Shown: positions 25,666-34,963 of the stretch, in pieces
How the letters are laid out: the number at the start of each line of letters is the position of its first letter
How positions within the stretch are numbered: the first letter of the stretch is position 1
NCBI RefSeq assembly: GCF_900104955.1
Contig: NZ_FNSI01000002.1
Span: forward strand, 248,001-312,000
Origin: Beijerinckia sp. 28-YEA-48
GTDB lineage: Bacteria > Pseudomonadota > Alphaproteobacteria > Rhizobiales > Beijerinckiaceae
Length of the DNA stretch: 64,000 nt
Direction of reading: 5' to 3'
The notes under the pieces: model-generated
Database searches by the model: none
The model's input: only the letters and a program-made list of their open reading frames with translations
What the model was told of the DNA's origin: nothing
Program-made: the position numbers and the translations under genes

Positions 25666-25729
25666 GCCGTTCCGGCGGTCGTCGGCACGAACATGTGATG
25701 ATTGGCGATGCGCCAAGGAGGGTCATCAA

Positions 25730-26716
25730 ATGAAACGCCCTATTTCCGTAATGATCGGCCTTGCATTGTCGCTGGGCGCTACTCTAACGGCCTCTGCGCA
25801 AGAAAAGGTGACCTACAATATGGCGTGGCTGCCTCAGGGCAGCAGCGTCGGTGTCGCCGTCGCCATTGATCGCGGTTGGTTCAAGGAAGCTGGGCTCGAT
25901 GTCACCATGATGCGCGGCTACGGCGGCAATCGCACCGCGAACGAACTCGATCAAGGGCAATATGAAATCGGCTATGTCGATCCCGTAAGCCTAGTCCTGA
26001 ACCGAGTGAATGGCGGCAAGATTCGGCTCGTCGGCGCGATCAACACACATTGGCCCGCCGGCATTTGCTACCTTAAGAAAAACGGGCAGCCGAAAACACT
26101 CGACAACATGAAAGGAATGCAGCTCGGCGGTGGATCCGCCTCACCCGTCCACAATATCATCCCGGCCTGGCTCGAAGCGAACGGCAAACCGAAGGATTTT
26201 ATTAGCCTCTTGCGGCTTGATCCAGCTGTGGTCGACGCATCGTTGGTCGAAGGGAAGATCGACCTGGCGGAATGCTGGCGCGCCAGCAACCGGCCTGTCA
26301 TGTCCAAGCAAGCCAAAATCGCTGGCGTCGATCTGGCTTGGATTGAATACAGCGACTACGGCTTGAATGCCTACGGCAGCGGCTTCGCGGCAAGCGAAGA
26401 TATGATTGCCAAAAAGCCAGATGTGATCCGCAAATTCCTCAAATCCTCCTACCGGGGGTATGACTTTGCACGCTCCAATCCCGATCAGGCCGCCGACATC
26501 ATGGTGAGGATGTTCCCGACTTTGGATCGGTCCGTGGTGCTCGACCAGATCAAGGACATCAACGATCTGATCGCAGACAAATCAGCGGGAAACAGCGGTC
26601 TTGGCTTCATGCGCGACGACCGCATCCAGTCGACGATGCAATTCATCGACAAGTCCTTCGACCTGAAAGGCAAGGTAAAACCTGCCGATATCTACACGAA
26701 TGCATTGCTGAACTGA
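25730..26716 (+). CDS. NitT/TauT-type ABC transporter substrate-binding protein
   Basis: 328 residues with a signal peptide (SVMIGLALSLGATLTASA, cleavage before QEKVTYN) and the SsuA/THI5/NMT1 fold (MAWLPQGSSVGVAVAIDRGWFKEAGLDV). AAGGAGG just before ATG 25730 sets the start; the open frame upstream overlaps the FAH gene end. It works with the permease (27339) and ATPase (28549), which are interleaved with two VOC genes. The ligand is unknown; family members bind sulfonates, nitrate, pyrimidine precursors or aromatic acids. Confidence 0.9.
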   Translation: MKRPISVMIGLALSLGATLTASAQEKVTYNMAWLPQGSSVGVAVAIDRGWFKEAGLDVTMMRGYGGNRTANELDQGQYEIGYVDPVSLVLNRVNGGKIRLVGAINTHWPAGICYLKKNGQPKTLDNMKGMQLGGGSASPVHNIIPAWLEANGKPKDFISLLRLDPAVVDASLVEGKIDLAECWRASNRPVMSKQAKIAGVDLAWIEYSDYGLNAYGSGFAASEDMIAKKPDVIRKFLKSSYRGYDFARSNPDQAADIMVRMFPTLDRSVVLDQIKDINDLIADKSAGNSGLGFMRDDRIQSTMQFIDKSFDLKGKVKPADIYTNALLN

Positions 26717-26773
26717 AGACGACAGTCAGCATTACTTTTGCCATCGCTCGATTAACCCTCGGAGGAAAGCGCC

Positions 26774-27319
26774 ATGCGACCCCAGCCCAGGAAGCTCGGT
26801 CATCTCGTCATGTTCGCGCGGGATCTCAAGAAGTCTGTCGATTTCTACACTCGCATCGTCGGCTTGGAAGTCTCGGACTGGATCGAAGATCAGATGGTCT
26901 TCCTGCGCTGTGGAACCGATCATCACGATCTAGCGCTAGCCCAAATCCCGACCGACGCTAAACATATGAACGACCTCTACTATTGGGGGCGGCCCGGTCT
27001 CGAACATTTCGCCTACGAACTCGAGTCGCTTGAAGCTATTGAGGCGGCAGCAACACACCTACAGGACAATGGCATCGAGATCGTGCGCGGCATCGGCAAG
27101 CACGGACCCGGAGAAAACCTGTTCCTCGTCTTCAAGGATCCCGACGGCAACTATGTCGAGTTCTATGCGGAAATGGTCCAGGTGACGGAAGAAAAGCCCT
27201 ATTCGGCCAGCGTCTGGGAGAACAATCTCGAAGCTTTCGATCAATGGCGTTTTGAGAAATTCGTTGTTCCGCCGCCAAATTGGGGCGGCCCACCCGGCAC
27301 ACGCAACAAATTGAAATAG
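26774..27319 (+). CDS. VOC-family protein (glyoxalase / type I extradiol dioxygenase fold)
   Basis: 181 residues with paired beta-alpha-beta-beta-beta modules. Probable metal ligands are His in RKLGHLVMF, His in PGLEHFAYE and Glu in YVEFYAEMV, matching the His-His-Glu set of catechol 2,3-dioxygenase-type enzymes. DPDGNYVEFY is the canonical C-terminal motif. The C-terminal tail (to PPNWGGPPGTRNKLK) extends past the fold. In a catabolic operon a ring-cleavage role is plausible, though an isomerase or lyase cannot be excluded. GGAGGAAAG precedes the ATG. Confidence 0.85.
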   Translation: MRPQPRKLGHLVMFARDLKKSVDFYTRIVGLEVSDWIEDQMVFLRCGTDHHDLALAQIPTDAKHMNDLYYWGRPGLEHFAYELESLEAIEAAATHLQDNGIEIVRGIGKHGPGENLFLVFKDPDGNYVEFYAEMVQVTEEKPYSASVWENNLEAFDQWRFEKFVVPPPNWGGPPGTRNKLK

Positions 27320-27338
27320 AAGCGCCGCCGAAACTAGC

Positions 27339-28127
27339 ATGGACGGAACAACAATGAACATGACGGGATCAAGTAGACTCTGGAATTGGCGCGCGACCGT
27401 CGAACGCACAGTGTTCTTCGCCCTGCTCGCTTTGCTGTGGGAATATGCCGTCACTCTCTTCCAGATCAAATCTTATCTGCTGCCACCACTCTCCCGTGTT
27501 CTTGAAAGCTTGTGGGCCAATAAAATCATCCTGCTTCAGCATTCACTGGTCACCACTTGGGAAATCGTCCTCGGCTATATCGCTGCGGTTTTCGGTGGCT
27601 TGGCACTCGGACTAGCTATTTTCGCATGGCCTATGGGACAGCGCCTTCTCTATCCCTTGGTTGTTCTGTTTCAGGGACTGCCAAAGGTTGCTCTCGCGCC
27701 ACTGATGGTCGTTTGGATTGGCTATGGCACCTCCTCCAAAGTCCTCATGGCCTTTCTGTTTGCTTTCTTCCCCGTGGTAATCGCCACACTCGGCGGGCTC
27801 GCGGGCACACCCGCTCATCTCATCGAGCATTTTAAATCGATCGGTGCTTCGCGCTTAACCACGTTCCGCCGTCTCGAAATGCCGGCTGCGCTGCCAGCCA
27901 TCATGGACGGATGCAAAACGGCCATGCCGCTCGCCGTTATCGGCGCGATCGTCGGCGAGTTCGTCGGCGCGCAGCACGGGCTTGGGTATCTGATCCTGGA
28001 AGCAAATGCCGCCGCACGAACCGATCTGCTGTTTGCTGCACTCGTTGCTATCTCGATTCTTGCCACCCTCCTCTACTGGCTCGTCGAGATCGCGGCAAAT
28101 CGTGTCTGGTGGCGGGCTCTAACCTGA
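27339..28127 (+). CDS. NitT/TauT-type ABC transporter permease
   Basis: 262-residue permease of the SsuC/TauC kind with about six membrane spans. The EAA-like loop is FKSIGASRLTTFRRLEMPAALPAIMDG. Two starts are possible (27339 and 27354); neither has a strong ribosome site. It belongs with the binding protein at 25730 and the ATPase at 28549. Its placement between two VOC genes suggests transport and enzyme genes are co-regulated. Confidence 0.9.
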   Translation: MDGTTMNMTGSSRLWNWRATVERTVFFALLALLWEYAVTLFQIKSYLLPPLSRVLESLWANKIILLQHSLVTTWEIVLGYIAAVFGGLALGLAIFAWPMGQRLLYPLVVLFQGLPKVALAPLMVVWIGYGTSSKVLMAFLFAFFPVVIATLGGLAGTPAHLIEHFKSIGASRLTTFRRLEMPAALPAIMDGCKTAMPLAVIGAIVGEFVGAQHGLGYLILEANAAARTDLLFAALVAISILATLLYWLVEIAANRVWWRALT

Positions 28128-28156
28128 CTCCCGTTGAACATTGAAAGGAATTAAAG

Positions 28157-28552
28157 ATGGCAAAGATCCGACATGTGGCAATGTCCGTTCCAGATCCTCA
28201 GGCAGCGGCCAAGTTCTATTGCGATGCCTTCGATATGAAGATCGTCGGCGAAACGGATTCGCCACTCGCCAGCGGGCTATACGTTTCCGATGGCACGATT
28301 TCGCTCGCCCTGCTCAACTACAAAGCTGACGAATGGGCCGGCATGAACAAGGATGCGGTCTGCATCAATCATATCGGCTTCTGGGTCGACGATTTGGATC
28401 AGCAATCCGATCGGATCAAGGAGAACGGCGGCAGCTTTTTCCGCGAACTCCCTCTGGATAAGGAATCGCTCTATTATGAAATGAAATTCCGCGATCCCAA
28501 CGGCATCATCTTCGACATTTCCCACAATGGTTGGGTCGGGGCGAAGAAGTGA
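28157..28552 (+). CDS. VOC-family protein, 131 aa
   Basis: Single-domain VOC protein: HVAMSV at the start and INHIGFWVDDLDQQ in the middle give two histidines. The usual C-terminal Glu is replaced (DPNGIIFDISHNGW), leaving Asp at the ligand position, so metal binding and activity may differ from classical glyoxalases. GAAAGGA precedes the ATG. The stop overlaps the GTG start of the ATPase gene. The function is not predictable beyond the fold. Confidence 0.82.
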   Translation: MAKIRHVAMSVPDPQAAAKFYCDAFDMKIVGETDSPLASGLYVSDGTISLALLNYKADEWAGMNKDAVCINHIGFWVDDLDQQSDRIKENGGSFFRELPLDKESLYYEMKFRDPNGIIFDISHNGWVGAKK

Positions 28553-29370
28553 TCCAGCTTTCGGAGGCTCCCTCGCTATCGTCTGGGCCACTCCTCTCTG
28601 CGTTCCAACAGAGCGGTGATGTCGCCATTCGGGCCGATCGCGTGTCCAAGACATTCGGAGGTGCCGTTCAAGCTTTGGACGCAGTGAGTTTTGAAGTCGA
28701 GCGTGGTGACTTTGTCGCTGTGCTTGGACCCAGCGGGTGCGGCAAAAGCACATTGCTACGGATCCTGGCCGGCCTCATTCAAGCAGACGAAGGCAGCCAG
28801 ATCACTGTCTTAGGGCACCATCAGATCAAACCATCGCGTGATGTCAGTGTGGTGTTCCAGACCCATAATATGTTGCCTTGGCTGACAGTTGAGGCCAACA
28901 TTCGCCTCGCCGCCGAAGTTCAAGGTATGGCGGCAGCCGATATCGACAGCCGAGTGAATGATATTCTGCCGGTGCTACGACTGGAGAAATTCCGCAAGAA
29001 TTACCCCTGCGAACTGTCCGGCGGCATGCGTCAGCGGGCCGCAATCGGACAAGCTCTCATCCTACGCCCGCAGGTCCTTCTGCTCGATGAACCCTTCGGC
29101 GCACTCGATGCACTCACACGAGACCAACTCAATGTCGAATTGCTTCGCCTGTGGCAGGACATCCACAAGACCGTCCTCTTAATCACCCACAGCATTGCCG
29201 AAGCGGTTTTCCTCGCGAACCGCGTCTTGGTGATGTCGGACCGTCCAGGCCGGATCGTCGAAGATATCAAGATTGATTTGCCACGCCCGCGCGATCCCCG
29301 CACCACCAAAGGGCGACCTGAATTCGGCCAGTATGTGCAACACCTCAGTCGCATCATGGGCGTAGACTGA
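28549..29370 (+). CDS. NitT/TauT-type ABC transporter ATPase
   Basis: 273 residues: Walker A GPSGCGKST, Q-loop VFQTHNMLPW, signature LSGGMRQR, Walker B VLLLDEPFGALD, switch His in LLITHSIAEAV. The start is the GTG at 28549, which overlaps the VOC stop (GTGA); the TTG at 28531 would lie well inside the VOC gene. It energises the importer made with the 25730 and 27339 products. SsuB/TauB-like in architecture. Confidence 0.9.
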   Translation: MIQLSEAPSLSSGPLLSAFQQSGDVAIRADRVSKTFGGAVQALDAVSFEVERGDFVAVLGPSGCGKSTLLRILAGLIQADEGSQITVLGHHQIKPSRDVSVVFQTHNMLPWLTVEANIRLAAEVQGMAAADIDSRVNDILPVLRLEKFRKNYPCELSGGMRQRAAIGQALILRPQVLLLDEPFGALDALTRDQLNVELLRLWQDIHKTVLLITHSIAEAVFLANRVLVMSDRPGRIVEDIKIDLPRPRDPRTTKGRPEFGQYVQHLSRIMGVD

Positions 29371-29404
29371 CCCGCTTCCCATCCTCATGCAAAGGAGATC
29401 CATC

Positions 29405-30301
29405 GTGGATCTAAGCAAGTTTCGTGGCGTCATCCCCGCCATGGCTACGCCATTCAGCTCTGATGAACGTTTTGATGCGGGTCGTACACGTGAACTGATC
29501 GAATGGTACCTCGCCTCCGGCGTTCACGGCATCTCGGTCGCCGGCAGCCAGGGTGAATTCTTCGCACTCGATCACGACGAACATATCAAACTGCTCGAAA
29601 CGGCGATGAAGACAATTGGCGGTCGCGTCCCCCTTTATGCCGGGACAGGCGCCGGCAATACGAAGGAAACGCTTCGTCTCACTCAAGCCGCCGAAGCGAT
29701 TGGTGTCGACCTCGCCCTCGTGATCACGCCATATTTTGTGCAGCCGACGCAAGACGAACTGGTCGAGCATTACACAGCCATCGCCAAGAGCACCAAACTA
29801 CCACTGATGCTCTACAACAATCCTCCCCGCACCGCGGTTAATGTCTCGCCGCCAACATTGGCACGCTGCATGGCCGCCGCCGAAAATATCGTCGGCATGA
29901 AGGATTCGAGTGGCGACGTGACTCAATCGGTGGAGTATCTGCTGCTGACCCAAGGACGGTCGTTGCTGTTCTCCGGCCGCGATACGATCGCACTGGCGCT
30001 GTTCATGCATGGTGGTCACGGCACGATTTCGCCGGCCGCCAACGTCTTTCCGCGTCTGATGGTGCGGCTCTACGATGCCTTCATGGCCGGCGATCTGGCC
30101 GAGGCACGCCGGATCTCCAACGTCTTTGCGCCTTTGCGGGCCGCCTGGGCCTGGGGTTCTTTTCCGGTCGTGATCAAAGAGGCAATGACCCTCGTCGGTC
30201 ACAGCGCCGGCCCTGCCCGGCGGCCGATCGCCGGCTTGCCTGCCAATAAGATCGCCGATTTGAAAACCGTCGTCGAACGCATTGCGGCCGAAGACCGCTG
30301 A
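29405..30301 (+). CDS. DapA/NAL-family lyase or aldolase
   Basis: 298-residue (beta/alpha)8 Schiff-base enzyme of the dihydrodipicolinate synthase/N-acetylneuraminate lyase family. The catalytic Lys166 is in IVGMKDSSGD and Tyr137 in MLYNNPPRT. The start is a GTG at 29405 with AAAGGAGA six bases upstream; the ATG at 29387 contains that ribosome site. In a catabolic operon a pyruvate-releasing hydratase-aldolase role is more likely than lysine biosynthesis. Confidence 0.87.
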   Translation: MDLSKFRGVIPAMATPFSSDERFDAGRTRELIEWYLASGVHGISVAGSQGEFFALDHDEHIKLLETAMKTIGGRVPLYAGTGAGNTKETLRLTQAAEAIGVDLALVITPYFVQPTQDELVEHYTAIAKSTKLPLMLYNNPPRTAVNVSPPTLARCMAAAENIVGMKDSSGDVTQSVEYLLLTQGRSLLFSGRDTIALALFMHGGHGTISPAANVFPRLMVRLYDAFMAGDLAEARRISNVFAPLRAAWAWGSFPVVIKEAMTLVGHSAGPARRPIAGLPANKIADLKTVVERIAAEDR

Positions 30302-30305
30302 TCTG

Positions 30306-30944
30306 ATGTTAAGTTCCGCGCACAAGACACAAGAGAACCCCGACAAACGCCGAATGCTCGACGATCCAGCTCTTGATCTGCTGTTTCGCCGGGCTCGATC
30401 TCAGAACGGCTGGCTACCGCGCCCGGTCGAAGACGACCTGTTGCGGGAGCTTTGGAATGTGTTGAAATGGGGCCCGACATCGGCAAACTGCTCGCCCATG
30501 CGTCTAATCTTTCTGCGCACAGCGGAGGCTAAAGCACGACTGAAGCCTTATCTCGGTCCAGCTAATATAGACAAAACCATGACCGCACCGGTAGCGGCGA
30601 TCATCGGATATGACACCCAGTTCTATCGGCAGCTTCCCACGCTTTTTCCTCATAATTCGCAGGCGGAAGGCTGGTTCTCTGGCGAGGAGAGGCAGGTCTT
30701 TGCGGCGGCTACGGCCTTGCGCAATGGCTCGCTACAGGGCGGCTATTTCATCGTGGCGGCACGCGCGTTGGGGCTCGACTGCGGCCCTATCTCGGGTTTC
30801 GACCATGATGCTGTGGACGCTGAATTCTGGTCAGGAACAACGGTACGCACTAATTTCATTTGCAATATCGGCTACGGTAGTGGCGAAAAGCTATTCGATC
30901 GTCTTCCGCGGTTGGAAGTGGACGAGGTTTGCAGCTTTTTTTGA
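30306..30944 (+). CDS. RutE-like nitroreductase-family FMN oxidoreductase
   Basis: 212 residues. MLDDPALDLLFRRARSQNGW and LWNVLKWGPTSANCSPMRLIF match the RutE/3-hydroxypropionate dehydrogenase subgroup of nitroreductases, which reduces malonic semialdehyde and related compounds with FMN. The next best start is the ATG at 30282 inside the DapA-like gene; 30306 is preferred. Last gene of the FAH operon. Likely a lower-pathway semialdehyde or nitro/quinone reductase. Confidence 0.85.
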   Translation: MLSSAHKTQENPDKRRMLDDPALDLLFRRARSQNGWLPRPVEDDLLRELWNVLKWGPTSANCSPMRLIFLRTAEAKARLKPYLGPANIDKTMTAPVAAIIGYDTQFYRQLPTLFPHNSQAEGWFSGEERQVFAAATALRNGSLQGGYFIVAARALGLDCGPISGFDHDAVDAEFWSGTTVRTNFICNIGYGSGEKLFDRLPRLEVDEVCSFF

Positions 30945-30988
30945 ACAAGGGAAATAATAGTCATTCCTGATCGGGCCTGGCATGCATT

Positions 30989-31813
30989 TCAGACGAGCAG
31001 ATCGGCAATCTGCCGCATCAATAACGAGTTTGGAGATCTCAGGCCTTCAAGAACCGTATAATGGTTTGCATTGCAGATAGGTACGAGTTGGCCGCCGAGA
31101 TGCTTTTCCGCGCGATAGGCGTGATAGTCTCGGCTCGATGCAATCATCGCTGGAAGCTCATTTGTCCCATAAGCGATTGAGAAAGCCTTGTTTGCCGGCG
31201 ATAATCGTTTCGGTGAGAGAAACTCAACCTCCACATCAGTCAGCATCACTTTATCATTGACGTGTGGCGAACCTTGTAAGTGAGCGAGATCGTAGACACC
31301 AGAGATCGCGAGACCCGCGGCAATGCGAGGATGATCGAGAAGATAAGCAGCAAGATGACCACCAGCTGACCAACCGGTCACAATCACGGGTCCCGCAATC
31401 CCATGGCGGGCGGCGTTGGCCGACAACCAGTCAAAGGCAGTTCGCAACTCTTCGGTAATTCGCGTTAGACTCACCTGTGGTGCGAGCGTGTAACCGGGAA
31501 GCGCGGCAGACCAACCACGTGCCAGTGCTCCTTCAGCCACGCAAGCGAAGAGCTCTTTACTCCCTCGCTGCCAATAGCCGCCATGGATATGAACAAGACA
31601 AGGGGCATTGGGATCAAAGCCGGGATAGAGATCCCACTTTGTTCGTTCAGAGTTTTTGTAGATAAGATCGAGATGCTGGGAATATTGACTGCGAAGAGCC
31701 CCAGAGGAAACCTCTAATCGCTTATTCTCAAGAGCTACAAATTCCGCTCCGACATGGGCTGTATTATTGTAAGCGAGGTTGCGCTCTTCTCCTGACATCA
31801 GTTCCCAGTTCAC
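30989..31813 (-). CDS. arylformamidase-like alpha/beta hydrolase (KynB-eukaryote type)
   Basis: 274 residues. The oxyanion-hole motif HGGYW (77-81) and the nucleophile elbow GWSAGGHLAAYLL (Ser149) are those of kynurenine formamidase-type serine hydrolases, with the C-terminal His in CNANHYTVLEG. The expected acid position reads GTNELPA rather than a clear Asp, which is unusual. The start is a GTG with AGGAGA six bases before it. Convergent with the FAH operon, 44 bases from its end. It suggests an N-formyl or amide intermediate in the region. Confidence 0.83.
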   Translation of the reverse strand: MNWELMSGEERNLAYNNTAHVGAEFVALENKRLEVSSGALRSQYSQHLDLIYKNSERTKWDLYPGFDPNAPCLVHIHGGYWQRGSKELFACVAEGALARGWSAALPGYTLAPQVSLTRITEELRTAFDWLSANAARHGIAGPVIVTGWSAGGHLAAYLLDHPRIAAGLAISGVYDLAHLQGSPHVNDKVMLTDVEVEFLSPKRLSPANKAFSIAYGTNELPAMIASSRDYHAYRAEKHLGGQLVPICNANHYTVLEGLRSPNSLLMRQIADLLV

Positions 31814-32203
31814 TCAATTCTCCTAAGAAGTCAGCTCGCGAAGCCTCTAGTGGAGGACAATGTAAGAAAATGACAATAGCTGCAAGGATTTCGAAACGAC
31901 CTTGGATATCTGCCACGAACAGCAAAATCAGCGGAGCTATGATCTATGCCGCGTCGCGGCCCTAAGGGATCGTGTAGACGATCAATAGAAATGTTCCTAC
32001 CGACCTCATTTCAAATATCACTCTCCGCGGCTCGTTGATCGCGCTTTCTAAGCTCGATGCAACTGCTGATAGCTAAGATGCGGACGAACATACTATTAAG
32101 ACCGCCGCTTGCCTCCCCTCACCAATGCTCGGCGACGTCCGGCCGGTCGATGAAGCCGGAGGATTGCCCACAGGCTAATAGGCCAGAGCCATACCCTGCT
32201 AAA
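31814..32203. other. gene-free stretch
   Basis: About 390 bases carrying the promoter of the arylformamidase-like gene at its left end and the 3' region of the MFS gene at its right end. A short GC-rich patch at about 32110-32185 reads on the minus strand as an open tail ending SSGFIDRPDVAEHW, possibly a gene remnant. No complete gene is seen. Confidence 0.4.
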
Positions 32204-33502
32204 TTATGAGATCGCCGCCTGCCCTGATGCCGCTTTTGAAGGTAACAAGAGTGTAATGACGCCGACCAGGCCAATCAACGCCATGGCCAATACGTAGTAG
32301 GCGGCCGACGCCTTGTCGCTGGTTAAAAAGACCAACCACGAGACCATCAACGGTGCAAGTCCACCGAAGACCATATTCGCCACATTATAGCCTACTCCAA
32401 GAGTGGAGGCGCGAACACTAGCTGGAAAAAGCTGCGCACAAACAACCGTCATCAAACCGACGATCATGCTCCCTGGAATCGCCAACGCCATTTGCATCGC
32501 GATCAATACACCCAGACTCGAATGTGCAATAACCCAAACATAGAGCGGATAAACGATGACAGCCAACAACAGCGCTGCCAGACCGAGAAGCCAACGCGCC
32601 GAAACGCCTCTATCAACGAGCGACGCCCAGAATATACCACCAACGGCGCACATCAGGCCCGCAACGCTGGTGCTCAAAAAGGGAGCAAGCGGACCGAGGC
32701 CAAGTTCACGTACAGCAAAAGCCGGCATGTAAACAAAAGTCACGTAGAAATTCCCGGCGCTCATGGCCATGAGGGCAAATGCCGCGATCAACTCCCGACT
32801 TTTCTCCCTTGAGAGCAAAACCATGTCTTGGAGCCAAGACGACCGCCTATGCGATGAAAGGTCGAGTGTTTCGTCCACTTGTCGCCGAATGTAATAACCA
32901 ATCGGCGCGATCAATAGACCGACAAGGAATGGAACTCGCCAGCCCCATGCTTCAAGCTGAGCGGTGGTAAGAAACAAAATGCCGGCCAGGCCAATAGCTC
33001 CGGCCAATACGATCGCGAGAAGCGAACTCGTCATCTGCCATGCAATATAGAATGACTTACGATTCGGTGGGGCCGATTCCGCCAACAATGCAACCGCACT
33101 GCCATATTCACCCGATGCGGCAAACCCCTGTAAAAGCCGCGCCATCAGAACGACCGCTGGAGCGATTGGCCCCGCCATCTCATATGTCGGTGAGAAAGCT
33201 ATCAAGGCTGTCGCGACGGCCATGATCCAGATTGTCGTTGTTAACGCCGCTCGCCGCCCCACGCGGTCCGCGTAGATCCCAATCAATAATCCGCCTACTG
33301 GCCGCATGATAAAACCTGCCGCGAACGTCGCAAGCGTCAGCATCAAGGCCACGTCACTGTCATAAGTTGGAAAGAATAGCCGAGACATCGTTACGGCCAG
33401 ATATCCATAAATGACGAAGTCAAACCACTCGAACGCATTCCCAAGTGCAGCCGCGATGAGAACCTTTTTCGGATACGAACTCGCTTGATCAATTCTCGGC
33501 AT
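32204..33502 (-). CDS. MFS transporter, metabolite:H+ symporter (MHS) subfamily
   Basis: 432-residue secondary transporter with 12 membrane spans. The N-terminal AAALGNAFEWFDFVIYGYLA and ADRVGRRAALTTTIWIM motifs mark the MHS group (ProP, ShiA, alpha-ketoglutarate permease). ATG 33502 has GGAGGGG four bases upstream; the ATG at 33514 precedes that site. It is the last gene of the leftward unit that starts at 42209 and gives a second route for uptake beside the TRAP system. Small zwitterions or organic acids are typical substrates. Confidence 0.9.
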   Translation of the reverse strand: MPRIDQASSYPKKVLIAAALGNAFEWFDFVIYGYLAVTMSRLFFPTYDSDVALMLTLATFAAGFIMRPVGGLLIGIYADRVGRRAALTTTIWIMAVATALIAFSPTYEMAGPIAPAVVLMARLLQGFAASGEYGSAVALLAESAPPNRKSFYIAWQMTSSLLAIVLAGAIGLAGILFLTTAQLEAWGWRVPFLVGLLIAPIGYYIRRQVDETLDLSSHRRSSWLQDMVLLSREKSRELIAAFALMAMSAGNFYVTFVYMPAFAVRELGLGPLAPFLSTSVAGLMCAVGGIFWASLVDRGVSARWLLGLAALLLAVIVYPLYVWVIAHSSLGVLIAMQMALAIPGSMIVGLMTVVCAQLFPASVRASTLGVGYNVANMVFGGLAPLMVSWLVFLTSDKASAAYYVLAMALIGLVGVITLLLPSKAASGQAAIS

Positions 33503-33679
33503 CGGCCCCTCCATTGATACCTAACATCGATTCATCGTTCACAAGGATCATGGCGTGACTCGCGGCTTGCCTGATCGGGGCCGCACCGACCACTCACATC
33601 CCGTGTGAGCGGCGCAACCCGGCCGATAGGCCGCCTCGCGCGCATCATCGATTCTATTGTCGACGAGGCGAAAAGCAGA
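33503..33679. other. intergenic spacer with small inverted repeats
   Basis: Contains CTCACA-tcccg-TGTGAG and CGGCC-gata-GGCCG close together (about 33593-33632). They could fold in the mRNA between the amidohydrolase and MFS genes and modulate read-through. No U-run follows. Confidence 0.35.
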
Positions 33680-34963
33680 TCACGGAATCGGTCCCGAAAT
33701 TCCAGCTCCAACAAGCATGGCGCTCACATCACGATCCAGAACTGTCCGACCGTTTAGCACCACCTGCCGGATCTTTTCGGGTTGCCGCAACACGCGGATA
33801 TCAGTCAATGGATCACCATCGAGTATGATAAGATCAGCATTCTTGCCCTCCTCCAGAGAGCCGATCTGCTGGTCGAGTTTCAGGAGGCGCGCGGAATCAA
33901 GCGTCGCGACGCGAACCGCCTCCTGCGGCGCCAATCCCATCTCCACGAGATAGGCGAGCTCATCGAGATTGCTACCGTGATACGTGAAGGGCACACCAGA
34001 ATCGGTCCCCATTGTCATCCGGACTCCCGCGCGATGTGCGGCTTTGAAGCTCGACATATGAGCTTCGATAGCTGAATTCGCCTTCTCCGCAATATGCGAC
34101 GGAATCCCCGCTGCGACGCCATGTGACACGACATTGCGCACGGCCGCCGACGTTGCGACCAGCCAGGTACCACGAGCGAGCATCAACTCGATGCCCTCCT
34201 GATCGATGAAATATGCATGCTCGATGGAATCCGCTCCTGCGAGCGTCGCACGTTTAACGCCTTCAGCACCATGCGCATGCGCCGCTGCGATCTTGCCTGC
34301 GTCATGAGCTTCGTCGACCGCAACACGCATTTCGTCAATCGAGAACTGCGGTCGACCGATATCTGTGCCAGCCGTTAAGATCCCCCCACTGGCAATCAGC
34401 TTAATATTGTCCGCACCAGCTCTAAGCTGTGTCCGTGCCGCGCGACGAATCGCATCTCGCCCATCGACTTCTTCACCGAGCAGTTGCCAACCATGCCCTC
34501 CAGTCATACAAAGCGCCGTCCCGCTCAGGAGCAATCGCGGCGTGATACAGAGGCCCTCCTGAGCCGCCCGGCGTAGTGCGAAGTCGATCTGCTTTGGGGC
34601 GCCGCAATCCCGAACGGTGGTGACGCCAGCGTGCAGCGTCGTCAATGCGTTGATCGACGCACGCATCAATGTCACCATTTCGTCCATCTTTGTGACGATT
34701 GGTGTGGGCGCAGCATGGCCATGCATTGTCAGGTGAACATGGCAATCGATGAAGCCTGGCAGTAACGCCCGTCCGGCAAGATCGACCTGCCGCACGTTAC
34801 CTTCCGGCAATCGCTGCTTTGGCTCCCCCACGCCGACCGCCACAATCGACTCGTCTTTCGTGACCAAATAGCCATTTGGAATATCTCGCAACCCGTCCAG
34901 AATACGACCGTTGCTGTAAACCGTGACAGAATTTGCGCTGGAACGTGTCATCGCGTCCCTCAT
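33680..34963 (-). CDS. metal-dependent amidohydrolase (prolidase/imidazolonepropionase-like), copy 1
   Basis: 427-residue TIM-barrel amidohydrolase: GFIDCHVHL (first metal His pair), Lys in ADNIKLIASGG, AHAHG, SIEHAYFID and the acid in TMGTDSGVPF. This is the Xaa-Arg/Xaa-Pro dipeptidase-like branch. The ATG overlaps the TRAP large-permease stop (ATGA). A clear paralogue, including the CMTGGHGW segment, is the first gene of the unit (41001-42209). The duplicate ends suggest two related amide or dipeptide-like substrates. Confidence 0.88.
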   Translation of the reverse strand: MRDAMTRSSANSVTVYSNGRILDGLRDIPNGYLVTKDESIVAVGVGEPKQRLPEGNVRQVDLAGRALLPGFIDCHVHLTMHGHAAPTPIVTKMDEMVTLMRASINALTTLHAGVTTVRDCGAPKQIDFALRRAAQEGLCITPRLLLSGTALCMTGGHGWQLLGEEVDGRDAIRRAARTQLRAGADNIKLIASGGILTAGTDIGRPQFSIDEMRVAVDEAHDAGKIAAAHAHGAEGVKRATLAGADSIEHAYFIDQEGIELMLARGTWLVATSAAVRNVVSHGVAAGIPSHIAEKANSAIEAHMSSFKAAHRAGVRMTMGTDSGVPFTYHGSNLDELAYLVEMGLAPQEAVRVATLDSARLLKLDQQIGSLEEGKNADLIILDGDPLTDIRVLRQPEKIRQVVLNGRTVLDRDVSAMLVGAGISGPIP

